From Anticarsia gemmatalis (taxonomy: Eukaryota > Arthropoda > Insecta > Lepidoptera > Erebidae), in the NCBI RefSeq assembly GCF_050436995.1, contig NC_134751.1:2480001-2544000 (forward strand): a stretch of 64,000 nucleotides of DNA. The letters run 5' to 3'. The notes beneath the pieces are model-generated. The model had not been told where the DNA came from and ran no database searches. It worked only from the letters and a program-made list of their open reading frames with translations. Position numbers and translations under genes: made by a program. Position 1 is the stretch's first letter. Every line of letters starts with the position of its first letter. Of the stretch, positions 1 through 11,980 are shown one piece after another.

Positions 1-1102
1 TCATAGAAATCTTTAAGTATACCTTACATCTTGTATGTCTATGACAACAAGCCACATAAAGTCCACAAGCGCAATCATACGGCATAACTTTTTGATAGCA
101 CTTAAACAGTCATATTCTACGTAATCATTGAATCGTCAACACCTACTTTATTACAGTTAGTGCATATTATAACATCAATAACAGACTGTTAATCCCCATC
201 GTTCACAGTTTGCACCACACCGAATTAGAACGTTGCGTCCACGCGTTTATATAACAACACGGACTTGACCAATACTTACTCTAGTTATAGGAAAATACAC
301 GATTCCATTAATTCAGTCGCTGTCCCCTTTATTACTGGCTGGCTACATACCAGAACTGTATAGGCAAGGAAGAGAAGTTTAGTAGCTGAATGCTTAAATA
401 TGCAAGCTCACAGGTTACATGATTTAGCCTTATAACAATAAAAAAATCTGTATCTAAATGAAGTAAATATATTTAAATGAAATAAATAAATCTAAATAAT
501 GTAAATAAAGCATCTTTAGTTGGTTTATCAGACATAATTTTGACGGTAATTTTCATACTTGCTACTACGTTTTGTTACTATATTAGTTAGATATCGGACA
601 CTTATATATGTATAAGCCGTGAAACTGCCCACATTATTGAATTTAAGTGCAAAGATTCATGCAGTGTATCAACATACAACGTAATTTTCTTCGACTCTTA
701 ACATATAATGTTGACACTCTATTATTTAGCTCAGCAGTAGCAGCTATCCCATTTATATTTACACAGCAATAACATCAAAATATTGCAGAAAAAGCTTGTT
801 AAAGAGTTCATGTAATAAAGCACCTAATGTGCATTCTGATTTCATATTCACATTCACATTATAATCTCATCAAACTAAATAAAATAATCTTATATGTGAA
901 TCTGAGTAACAAAAAACAAATACAGCGACCGGTATCGTGCACGCAATACCGAAGAACTCAAACATTAAGCATTAATATTATTGAAAATCTCATTTGCAAT
1001 TGCAAAATGCAAGTGCACATCAAACATGAAATAAACAAGGTCAAAAACATTTGGTAATAGTTAATTTCATTATTAATATTGCATTCAGATCAATATGATT
1101 TT
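1..1102. other. A+T-rich non-coding stretch, nothing recognised
   Basis: I see no gene, RNA gene or repeat that I can name. Short runs of 'aaat' and 'taaat' around 450-510 are simple A+T-rich sequence. A 76-codon open frame at 827-1057 has low-complexity composition typical of chance frames and no recognisable domain. Confidence 0.6.
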
Positions 1103-1488
1103 GAGTCCACACTCGTGCGCATTAGCGCTATCACGAACTATCGATATTTGCATCGATTGTTTAAATGAAGCTTTTATGGAGAACTAAAGGTGATGTTACA
1201 TTTAGCACGGGTATCAGAAAATTACTGACAAAGGCATTGACAATGTCCGTAGAAAGGGCGTTATTGTAAAATACAGCAAAAACGTCTTGATGTAAATTTA
1301 GTTGAGATATCCTAGAAACCGTTAAGTAGCTCAAAATATGAATATTTATAGAAATTTTATACACAGATAGTAGGTCTATTCTTAATCTTACAGCAAAGTA
1401 ACAGTAAATATTATTCAAGTTACAAGTTCTGCAACAGAAGTCACTTGATGCAACACATCATGTTTTCAATTCGCACGAGTGTGGCCTC
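1103..1488. repeat. Pair of inverted 13-bp repeats, possible decayed MITE
   Basis: 'ccacactcgtgcg' at 1107-1119 is the exact reverse complement of 'cgcacgagtgtgg' at 1472-1484. The match extends with a few mismatches to about 21 bp on each side (1103-1123 and 1468-1488). Ends about 350 bp apart facing each other would fit terminal inverted repeats of a small non-autonomous DNA transposon. I see no target duplication outside the ends and no further matching inward, so this is a candidate only. An 85-codon minus-strand frame lies inside and shows no known domain. Confidence 0.35.
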
Positions 1489-2404
1489 TATTACATACAA
1501 ATCAATAAGATCTTCAATGACAGCACATAATGTACGCTACTGCCGTTCTAATTCGTGACTTAAGTCCAATTTAAAATTACATTACGTTATCGATTTTATT
1601 TCAATAATCGAATTATCGCTACCATCTCCTCTGGTGTAAGATGTAAGGCTTTCATAGCTAAGTGTGTATTATATTCCTATTGTAACAGAGTTATGAAAAT
1701 GTATTGAATGTAGTAATCAATTGATTGGTTAATAATTCATATGATGAACTGCAATATTATGTTGTAATAAGGAATATAATTTTTCATGACACTATTTTAT
1801 AAGCACAAATACTATATCAAACAACTGAAAAGGAGATGTGAAAAGTAAATATTCAATCAATTAAAATATTTTATAATTTAATAATTACCAGATAAATTAG
1901 ATCTAAAAATATTCAGTGCATGCATTACCTACTCTCCTCCGGCGATTGTTTCGGAGGCCGGGATGCCTGATAATTAATTATGAGTGCGATATGCAATTTT
2001 TGTGTTAAAATATAGTTGTGGTATGTTTCATTTGTTTGTATGTTTGAAAAAATACCCGCGACAAAACAGATGGGACAAAACAATACTACTACGATATACT
2101 TTCTATTATAACGTTAAAATATATAGCAACAATAAAGTATAAAGAAAAGACAATAACACAATAACTAACAGTGTTCTAACAACTTGATAAGCTTCAAGTT
2201 TATTGTATAAGCGGATATGAAACAATAAGAAAGTGATATTATAGAAGGGAATTTATGTTAGACAATGGACGGAATCGACTCCAGGACATTGCGGTGAAAA
2301 CAGCCATTGTTAACTGCATAATTAATATTCAAAAGTTTGACAATGTTATTGACTCATAAATTGTCGTAATATTAAATGCCACTAATTTCTAATAGCAGTA
2401 AGTA
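1489..2404. other. A+T-rich non-coding stretch with one small G+C patch
   Basis: No gene seen. Around 1935-1975 there is a short G+C-rich patch containing 'cctccg ... cggagg', a 6-bp stem around a 10-base loop; it may be the remnant of a repeat that I do not recognise. Confidence 0.5.
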
Positions 2405-2533
2405 GCTCGATTTTCTTCCAATATCGACTACCGACAACCGGCTAGCTATTGAAAAACTTTGTATGAAAATCTGATCGGCGCCTTTAGCGGGGTCCGTTGG
2501 AACTATTTTGGCAGTAAACTTTAAATGTCAAAC
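2405..2533 (+). repeat. Interspersed repeat, 'cgactaccgacaacc' family, copy 1
   Basis: This stretch shares an ordered series of blocks with 56687-56816 and 35724-35809: 'cgactaccgacaaccg' near the start, then 'gtatgaaaatctgat', then '(g)cgcctttagcggg', then 'aactattttggcagta', then 'aaatgtca'. The three copies are in the same orientation. No terminal inverted repeat or tail is seen in this copy, so its class (short retroposon or MITE) is open. I recall this sequence as common in moth genomes, but that is memory and not a search. Confidence 0.7.
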
Positions 2534-2895
2534 TCACACGACAGATGCGGTCGTTAAATTAAATTTATAATTTGTCTTTCAAAAATTGTAATCATCGAAT
2601 CATCGAATACTTAATAAGTGTGGAAGGATGATCACAGTTCATGTCAAAGAAGCTGTCTTTCTTAATAACAATTTTAAAAAGAAAATACGGGGGGAAAAGT
2701 TTCGAATTACTCATAATAATATGTTATGATATATAACATTGTATTTATTTGCGTAAAGCGTAACAAACGTGACTTGTAGTAAGTTACTTATTAATTGATC
2801 CAGTGAGTCACGGTCCGTGACATTTTCAGTTTAGATGCTGTTACAATCTCTTAATTACTTCTATTAGTATCTTATGTAATAATATCAGTAATACA
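2534..2895. other. A+T-rich non-coding stretch, nothing recognised
   Basis: No open frame, RNA or repeat that I can support. Confidence 0.5.
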
Positions 2896-2962
2896 GCCTG
2901 TCGCGCGGTCGGTAATGTATGCGACTGTCTCGTAGAAGTCTTTAGTTCGAATATAGGGTTCA
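2896..2962 (+). mobile_element. Decayed tRNA-derived SINE head
   Basis: The stretch reads like a worn tRNA body: an A-box-like 'gtcgcgcggtcggtaatg' followed about 35 bases on by a B-box-like 'agttcgaata'. The order and spacing match the internal RNA polymerase III promoter of tRNA-derived SINEs. The stem pairing of a working tRNA is not present and no SINE body or tail follows, so I call it a relic and not a tRNA gene. Confidence 0.45.
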
Positions 2963-5861
2963 GCCAAATATTAATTCCTGAGCATTTATTATATTATTTA
3001 TAGCCACAAAATTAATGCAAAACTTTACAATTCACTCGTGGTTAGGTGCTTTCAGATACAGCGCGAAGCGATATGTTGACTAGTGCACGTGTGACTAAAT
3101 TTATTCATGCTTTGCAATTTACATAGACGTGCAGTCATATTAATTACGAGTAGATAACTGAAAAACCAATATATTTTAAACATAATTGGTATGAAATTGA
3201 CACAAAATGTAAGTGGATGAATAATGTTATCCCATCGAGTTTCAAATAGTTTTTTACTGGCTTAGTAAATCTATTTTTAAAGGACTGAAAGTAAATTTTT
3301 CATTTAATTAATAAAAACGAAATCTAAAGTACGAAATGAAACGCTATTAATCTTTCTCATACTGTGATTAAACTTTCGTCTATATCACTTATAATTAAAC
3401 TTAATAATACGAATTTCAGAATTTAGAACATTAGTGACCACATGGCTCATGCGGGTAACTTTTTCCATACAGCTAGTAAATTTTGGAAAAATACACAGAA
3501 TTAGTTATTATAATCTACATAAATCGTGCATGCCAAGGCTCTTTACTAACTTGTCGGACTATAAAGCAATATCTACCGAATATTGATAGGCCTATATTCA
3601 GTATTTGAGCGAAAGTGGTTCGCTTAATATCGCTTTCGTGCTAAACCAGTTGGCTTTCTTCGATATAATGTATAACATGGTCTAAGTGATGAGTGACAAG
3701 CGACACACCTTGAGAATACTGACATTTTTTATACTTTATTTGCGCTGTCATAATAATCCCAACGGCCACAGAAGTTTTGTTTTAGTATTAATTTTCTTGC
3801 ACCAAAAGATTTTACCCATTCCTTTTATCAAGATCATTTGTAAAGTACTTAGGTAACTGTACATTTTATTTTATATCTGATATTAACGAGACCTTGCATT
3901 AAACCTAAGTTTGCATGATACTTCACCAAAAAAAGTAAGTTAAGTAGGCAAAAATAATACTTTATGCTTTAAAAACGTTTTCATAATATTAAACATAAAA
4001 GATACTCGCTTCCGCTCATCACTTGCGTCAAAGTTCACAAAAGCGTTCAAGGTTGTGTGTGCCGAAAGCGACAAAAGCCTTGCGAGCGTTACTGGAGGCT
4101 TTCCGGGACAATGCAACCAGTAATAATGTAACACGAATATTGAATAATAAGTACAAGACTTGCTTTATTTTCTTTTACACCACCTGCCTGTTTTTACCTG
4201 TCCGTGGTCTGAATAAAAATCTCCATGATATGTAATGTGACAACTGATTTCTACAGAGATAGAGACTAAAGATTTCCACTTGCTTTGTTCGCCCCTACTT
4301 TTGCTTCAATGAATTTTGTACAGTGTCCGTCAGTACGAATACTTTGCTCCTGAAGATTTTCTTTTACTTTTAAAAGATATTCATATGTGAGTAATATTAC
4401 GCAAAACTGTCAGACATTAAATATGTATTGCAAATATGTTTAAAAGTAGTTATTTTCATAAGAAATGTGTCAAAATTGTGACTTTAAAATAAAAAGTCCT
4501 TGAAAACGCGTAAAGAATTTTAATCCGGTTTGAGTGTAAGTGAAGAAAGTTTCAAAGTAATTTATAAACCTGTTTTACATTCCAAAAGTTGTGATGAGAC
4601 TTGAAATGCCAAGTGAATTTATTTTCTACCAAGTAGGTACTGATAATCACACACTACATAACTTTGCTTTCAGCACAGCATATAAGTGAAAAGTTGAGCT
4701 TGGGGGGCACTTCACATGGCTTCTCATCATAGTGAAAGAGTACTAACATTGATAGATTAACATAGTCAAAGACAGATCTAAATAGGCGGAAAATCATTAA
4801 ATAATTCAACACGGAACAGATCTATGGTGACTTAATTAAAAATTCCAAAAAAATAATTTACGAGCCGCTTTGCGTGTAGTTTATGTAAATTCATAAAACG
4901 TTTTGGTGAGTGGCTTGACACTTCCATTTGAAACACAACTTGAAATTGTGTAGGTAAAAACTATAACATTACACTTTATCACATTAGTGATTAAATTGTC
5001 AATAATAAATTTAATGCTTGATATTAAGCTTGACTTTTTAAGCTACGCTTTGCTCTATAGATAGCAGTTTGAAGTATCGTGACATAATATGTATGTAAGT
5101 AGACGCTGTTTGTGTGAAATTGTAAAAAATACGCACACCATATTTGCGGGTGGGGTATTTTCTTAGAGGGAGCTTCTGCCTTTTTGTTGAAAGCAGAAGA
5201 ATATGAGTAATGATAGAGATCTTTACACTAACGTTATTTTTTTTTTACATTGATATCAGTTTAAAGTTGCTCTCAAAACTGCGTTAGTAAGTCAAACCTA
5301 TAATAAAATTACGTATCATGATCATAAGTTATTAAACACTTGATCAATTGTCACTATGCCCGTGTCGGTCAAGTGGGCGTGACCACAGCAGCGAGGGGAG
5401 GGGCAGCGGCAAGGTCCTTTCATTAGTTTGTTGTAAAACCTTGGAAGTTTAACGACAATATCCTTTATAAGCTTTAAGTTAACTGGCGATATAAAATGGT
5501 AATACGTGATACTTAAATTTCTTAAGATTTTGGAAAAGTATAAGATGTAAAATTTACAAAAAAGACTTAAAATTTCAACCCACAATGCTTCATGTCTTTA
5601 CGAGCTTTGTCGCAAAAAGATTATTGTTTACAATTGAAGAGAATAACTTTGCCCTAAGTTTGATTCAGACTAGTTTAAACTCTATTCGTATTGGTTATAC
5701 CAAAATAAAACCGCTGTAGCTTTATGTTAGTATAACCAGCTTTAAGGCTTCAATAAACAAAACACTGGTTTCAAACAACCGGGGTATAGTACTAGTTAAT
5801 AGAGTACAAGTGACGTGTTACAACATAGATTAAATCCGATTACAATTTCTATATAGGGATC
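2963..5861. other. Non-coding stretch, no named elements
   Basis: About 2.9 kb with no supported gene. Open frames at 3940-4134 (minus) and 4023-4235 (plus) overlap each other, and the plus one opens on TTG; neither has a domain. A G+C-rich patch at about 5365-5420 ('gggcgtgaccac', 'gaggggaggggc') stands out from its surroundings but I cannot name it; an 87-codon minus frame across it (5322-5585) looks like chance. Around 5690-5738 'ggttatac' and 'gtataacc' form an 8-bp inverted pair. Confidence 0.5.
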
Positions 5862-5934
5862 ATGTAGAGAGTATCTGATTCTAGATACTATCTCTACATA
5901 GATCTCATGTAGAGTCGTCTCTATGTCACGCGTA
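5862..5934. repeat. Imperfect palindrome with repeated 'catgtaga' unit
   Basis: 'atgtagaga gtatct' (5862-5876) pairs with 'agatac' (5883-5888) and 'tctctacat' (5891-5899), with a 2-base bulge. A further 'tcatgtagag' and 'tctctatg' follow up to 5934, so the same few words recur in both orientations within 73 bp. It would fold into a stem-loop. No function is implied. Confidence 0.6.
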
Positions 5935-8900
5935 ACAAGATTATCGCTACGAGCCCCCATTCACATATAGGATGAAGATACTAACAGTTACTAGACCTCT
6001 AAGATCTAAATCTACGCTCCAAAAAGTTACACAATTGAGTTAAGCTCTAGAAATAAATAAATGTTTGACCGTACACTATGAATTAACTGAAATTAAATGA
6101 AGAATATGCATATAACAATTTTGTATTATTGTACAAAAATATATGAGAAAGCCTTTCTTTGCTACTCTTTTACTGCTAAATTACTGAACCGATTTTGATA
6201 ATATTTGTCAAGAGGTCTTTAAGATTAATAATGTACCTTTTTAGTACATTTTTAAGTCACTTATGCATCGCTTACATCAAAAAAAAATCACAGGATTTAA
6301 AGCCATATCTAACATTACAAGTTGCCCTACTTCTCAAACACAAACATGCCAAAATAAGCCCGATTATCCACATACCTTGAACTCTTTACATCATACTCAT
6401 AATCATACATAACACCAATATTTGGACGAACACTCTTTAGAAAACTATAACCGTGATGAATTCCCATTGGTTTTACTTTCGTAAGGATTTAGGTTCAAAA
6501 GTAGGCCGAGAAACCTTTTGTGTGTCGAACAATTGTTGACTTATTGTTCTTTTGGCATTGGAAGCTGTGTGTGTTGCAGAATATTGAACATCTGCGAAAT
6601 TAGAATTTTAATGGTGATGTTCGATTGAAGTAAAGATGTATACACGCTTTACCTTTAACTGTCTAAAGATAGATATATGTAAAACTGAAAATTAGTATCA
6701 ATAACATATCAAAGCGTTTGAGTTTTGGCAACCTGAATGAATTTAAAGAATCGTATTGCTAAAATATTCATTGTACTATGAATATCTTAGCAATTTCATT
6801 CTTAAATTGTTCACGACTAAATTAAAAATACATGTTTATTTTTCTTTTGTAAACTATCCGAGCTGCAGTGCATTGTAATTCTACACGAACTTCTACTTTT
6901 CCTTAATCCCACAAACTAATGAATAGTTTGGATGATAACAAGTCGACATGTATTATTATCGTGATTCTGCCGATAACCAAATTTATACGATAATATATTA
7001 TGAAAACATTGAAACATTTGCAATCTCCGTACCATACATACGGCTTTAGATATTTGATTGGTTCTATTATTGGCTATTATTATAACAGACTTACGAACAT
7101 CTTAATACCACCGTTCTCCAATCTCAGTACATTACATTTAATTAAATTGTTGCCTTAAAATAACCTCGCAATCTTCACTTATCTTTGCCCTTTAGTTACA
7201 AGGCGTGGGCAACATTTGGTGATGATTTCTTATTAATTATACCTGTGAGTATTCTCAGCAGTTGTCAAGTTTCGAACTTTTCCGTAAATGGCAATAAGAA
7301 TGACCTGCGAATTGGTTTACTGAGAAAAATGTTCCATTAAGAAACGATTATGTGGAATGAGACTTTTATGTGTAGTTATGTATCTGGTAGGTTACATTGT
7401 ACAATTCTTAATACGGGTGCAATATAGTTTTCTTGAAAATACAGTTCACATTTTTCAATGCCAAATGTTACTAGGGTATTTGCATACCTGTAAAGTTTAA
7501 TACATTGAATTACTTGAATCAGATTTTGCAGTAATTCAACCAATATTATTTTGATCTCTTCCCAATTGTGTTGGAATAATATAAATTATGTTCATCTGGT
7601 ATTAACTATCTTGTACCGTGTTTAATAGGTTTAAGTTGTGAACTCACAACTTTGTTCATAAGTTTTAATAACACTTGTAAAAACCAGAGTGAGACCGGTA
7701 ATTAAAGCGATTATATGTGTATTTTAATTATACCTGTCAAAATAATGCTTGACTAATTGCAAAATAATATTAAGCTTATTAAACACTCACAAACATTAAA
7801 CTACCTTATCCAATAAAATCAAAATGTTCCTAATTCCTTTATAAGGAAATATCAAATACCTACTGCATATCCTGTTCACTAATATATAACAATACCAATT
7901 ACACAACAAAAACGAAAACGTGACTGGAAACCGAAGAACCTTTTAAAATCAACTTTTAACTGAAAAACAATACTCTTGAGTCGAAAATTAGCAAATTTTA
8001 AACAACTGTTAAGACTTTACATCATCTTTTGTCATTAAAACTAGGTTAATAGTATGTGTAGGATGAGTGTTACAAGTGCATGTTACAGATTTGAACGCCT
8101 ACGTTTATTATTATTGTTCCTATTAGTATACGAAATCTAGGTATTGTTCCCTTTGTTAGATAGTAACGGGATATTAGCCTAGAACTGTCTAGAAAGTATG
8201 ATGGTGGCCTATTTTTTTAAGTGATTGAAGAGTGTTAATAGATATAAAGAGCTTATAAATAACTAGATAGCTATTTCATAAAGCATTGTGTTCTGTTATG
8301 ACTTCTGTAATTAATTTAAATTACAAAGAGATGATTTCGCATTTTATCTTTTATTACTCGAGATTTGGTTCACACACTAGCCGATGCATATAATACCGAT
8401 TACTGATTGCTGGTGTCATATCAAAAATACTTTGAAAAGTGTATATTTAAGGGTAAAATCAAAAATATCATGACTTAATAAAAACCTATTAGCACATATC
8501 CTCGTTAAGTTAAGTGTTAAATTGATTAAAATTCTAGGATTTTTCGAAAAACTTCGAACGGCTAATAACCATTATTAACCAGCGATTATGTAGTTATATC
8601 AAACTTACATCGTATAAGTTTTACACTATAAGCATGATTCTAAGTAAAACATAATTTTCTAAAACATAAAACTCACAGGTGTATTATGTCGTAAACGTTT
8701 ATGAGTTGTCAACTATGTTGTAATCACGGAGAGAATGATGTTACTTTTACTTGCACATGAAGTAAATAATAAACTGTTTAAGTTATTGTCAGTTGCTTAG
8801 GTTTCTTAAGAAATCCTTAAAGTATGGGACATATGTATGCAACAGATAATAATTAAAACGAAGCAAAATAAATCTTAATCCAACGTCTTTACGCAAGAGG

Positions 8901-9054
8901 CGTTCTTTAGCCTTCTTCTATAGGATTTGTGGTTATGTGTGCATGCATGTTGTGTTCTAATAAAAAAATACTCGACAAGATTAAAAAACTACAAACATAT
9001 TTAAATTGTTGTGTATTTTCAAAACAATTACGTATGATACCTTACATTAAATTC
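5935..9054. other. Non-coding stretch with one weak Helitron-like echo
   Basis: No supported gene. At about 6155-6225 'attactgaaccgattttgata' followed by 'atttgtcaagaggt' resembles the middle of the Helitron copies elsewhere in the window ('tactgaaccaattacgatg' at 31125), but the ends are not found. The 61-codon frame at 6195-6380 is chance-like. The rest is A+T-rich DNA with nothing I recognise. Confidence 0.45.
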
Positions 9055-9162
9055 AGCAGCAATGATAGCCAGAACTTTTCGAAGTTATGTGTGTGTTAAA
9101 AATTGTTATCACTTGTTCCGAAAGTAAAGGAAACTTCGTGATGAAACTTTACTGAAACCCTG
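9055..9162 (+). mobile_element. Decayed tRNA-derived SINE, plus strand, most of the tRNA head missing
   Basis: 'cagcaatgatagcc' followed at once by 'acttttcgaagttatgtgtg', then 'ttatcac', then 'ggaaacttcgtgatgaaac', follows in order the minus strand of the well-preserved SINE at 39415-39747 ('gcagtgatagcc ... acttttcgaagttatgtgtg ... ttatcac ... catcgtgaggaaacc'). The piece between the A-box start and the body, including the B box, is deleted, so this copy cannot be transcribed from its own promoter. It fades into unrelated sequence after about 9162. Confidence 0.75.
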
Positions 9163-10823
9163 GACTAGACAAGCCACATTGAATATTGCTTACTTATTAT
9201 CTGCACTACACAAGTTAATGCCGAACAGCGATAAATATAGTTAAATATTAAAAATAAAGCATACAAAGCATTACTTTCACATCGCTGCATTTTAACGGGA
9301 GCGATGTTGCAATGTTTATCGCGAACAATCTACTATCAGCTGTAATGAGTTTATTGTTAATAAATATTTGTTTATTAATTACTATGGTCATAAAAAATGG
9401 TTTGTAATATAGGTAATGGTTAACTGTTTAATTGGTGGATATAAATTTAACACTTAACTGTTATTAGTGTACTCCTAAAGTGAGCGAATGGTTGGTTCTT
9501 AATTAAAGTTTAACTAATGTTTGTTATTTGCATTTAAATAGAGTATTGATAACAATGTTGTACTTTAAAAATTCTTTATTAAACCTAAGGTACAAAATCA
9601 ACCTGGATTCGAAAGAAAGCATCTTAAACCTAAATTATAGGCATATCATAAACCTTCTAAGAGACCATAAATACATACATGCAATAATTTTGAGATAAAT
9701 AAATTATTATTGATGTGCTTCACATTTCATATTGCAATCAGACAACTTCGTGTGCAAAAACTGACCTATACAAAACATTTTGTGCAACAACACCAAAACC
9801 AATAACATCTAATGTACTAACAATTCTATTAACAGCAGGAATGACGTCACTATTCCTTTAGAAGTTCTAAACAACAATTTAATATTATAATAAAAGGCGC
9901 CACCCATACCTATTTGTCGCTTCTTTATAATAAATTATTTATGGCTATAGTTACTCCTTGACATTTCAAATAAGGTGCGAATTTCCTAATCATTAGTTAT
10001 ATTGGTTTTCTTTGTTTGACACTTTAAGGATTAAATGCTTGTCAAAACATTATTACTTTGTGGCATAGAAACGCTTGTTGGCGAAGTTAAGTTAATTGGT
10101 AAATAAATTCGTGAGACTTTTAGACACAGCAACGTAGTAAGATTCCCCAGTCCATAAAGTCCCACTGGTTACTTATCAAAAGTCAATCTGAATAGTAATT
10201 TTCAAGGTAATAATAGAAGTCAAGTCATAAAAAAATAGCCATTGACTAATTGAGCTACATATAATCGATGAATTAGTTACAAATAGTGGGCACCACAATT
10301 AGTTCAGTGAATTAGCTATGAAAACTGATAAATGGACAAACAGACAGTTTTTAGTATATGATAACATAACAATAGAGGAATCGTGTCAATATGCCTACAG
10401 CTTAAAAACTTTAATCCAATGTTTACTGCTAACTATTCAAAAGAAAAAGACTTTATCCAAAACAAGACACATACAATACTCGTAATAACGAAAACCAGTG
10501 TCTTTTACAATGAAACAGTTACATCAGCTGAGATAATATTACAAAGTGTAGTGAAACGTGACGAGCATCTCACATACGTAGAGCTATCGTCACGACAACT
10601 GTGTTACATCTACAACTATTTGTTAAAATGAGATTACTTTGAGTATAAGTTTCGTTATTGTTAGGTATAAGGTTTAGTGTAATCCATAATGGAATGTTTT
10701 ATAGGCAAGGTTCCACATGTATTTAAGTATAGTAGACTAATTTATGATATTTTCGTAGTAAGTTTTTCCTTGATTCATTAGTAAGGCGCTTATAATAAGT
10801 TACTAGGATACGCTTAACGCAAG
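9163..10823. other. Non-coding stretch, nothing recognised
   Basis: No supported gene. A CRE-like octamer 'tgacgtca' sits at about 9842-9849 within 'ggaatgacgtcactattcc', which is nearly symmetrical. The 82-codon frame at 10383-10631 does not start on ATG, has no domain and no neighbouring splice or repeat context that supports it. Confidence 0.45.
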
Positions 10824-10884
10824 GTAAGCAATCAAAAGTAAAGTACTTTTGATGCTAATACTCCATTGATGGCTGATTGCTTAC
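10824..10884. repeat. Two alternative hairpins sharing bases
   Basis: 'gtaagcaatca' (10824-10834) pairs exactly with 'tgattgcttac' (10874-10884), 11 bp. Inside, 'atcaaaagta' (10831-10840) pairs exactly with 'tacttttgat' (10844-10853) round a 3-base loop. The two stems share 10831-10834, so they cannot both form completely. Confidence 0.75.
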
Positions 10885-11908
10885 TGGCATATTAATTGAG
10901 ATATTCCGAGTTTAGGAAGACACGTTAAAAGTCAACCCGTTTGTTGTCAATTAATACAACAGTCGTCATCTCAAAAGCCTTAAATGGCTTGAACAACTTT
11001 GACACTCAATAAATTATTAACCATACAAAAGTTGAACCATTATTACCTCTTTAAGAAACATAACGATGTATTCCACGTTCACCTTCATCACTTTGCAAGT
11101 CATCATCCAAATTAAAAACTTCTTAAAAACTTATTAACCATTTTAAATTGATTACATACTATTTAGAAATAAATTAATGTAGCTATATATTCCAAGGTAA
11201 CCTGTAAATACAGTACAAATAATACAACCTTGAGGCTTGTTTGTTTAAAAGAAGGAAAGACCACACTCCTACGATGATTCCCAAATAGATTTACACCTAA
11301 TATTAATAATATACTCATTTTGATATAATTTTGGAGAAACGTTTACTTGTGACTCAGATTACATTGGTAATTTTATTTCTTTATTAAATTGTGTATGTTT
11401 GTTCGATAGTCCTTTAAAATACAATCTCTACGTTTAATCCGTTATTGTCTCAATATCGACAATTATTTGATCTGTAAATGATGAAATATTCTAAACAATA
11501 GATATTTTTTATTATTATACAGCAATTTGGAAAACGCGGTTAAATTTTTTTTAAATTAATTAATTACGCTTTAATACGCTTATTAGAAATCAACATATTC
11601 TATTAAATTCGGTTAATTATTTCTGAAGTGACATTAAAATTGATGGAATTGCACTATAATAATTTGATAAAAAACAAACAAATAATTTGAACAGAGCTAA
11701 AATCAAAAGCAAAGTTATAAACGACACATTAAACACTCCATTAATACTTAATTAAGAAGACACACTTTATAAGGCTCGATCGTTTGCAATCTAAATCCGT
11801 GTGAGTGTACAAAACACACTAAATTTAACGATACCTATTGAGACGATGCAACGACGCCTAAATGGGTAGTTAGTCTGATAGATCAACTTAGGCAATGTAG
11901 AAATATTA
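10885..11908. other. Non-coding stretch, nothing recognised
   Basis: A+T-rich DNA without a supported gene, RNA or repeat. Confidence 0.5.
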
Positions 11909-11980
11909 TAGCGGTAAATTGGTGATAGTTGCCACGCTATTGCTGAGAACGTACAGTCGTGGGTTCGATTACCACATGAG
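11909..11980 (+). mobile_element. tRNA-like body, probably SINE head
   Basis: A-box-like 'tagcggtaaattgg' (about 11909-11922) is followed 40 bases later by a good B box 'ggttcgattac' (11962-11972). Spacing is right for an internal polymerase III promoter. The acceptor arms do not pair well and no anticodon loop is clear, so a working tRNA is unlikely. No body matching the other SINEs follows. Overlapping open frames on both strands (11791-12012 minus, 11919-12161 plus) are incidental. Confidence 0.5.

Noticed and set aside
4023..4235. 70-codon frame with a basic N-terminal part
   Set aside because: It opens on TTG, overlaps a minus-strand frame of similar size, and has no recognisable family.
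10383..10631. 82-codon frame
   Set aside because: No ATG start, no domain, and a length expected by chance in 64 kb of six-frame reading.
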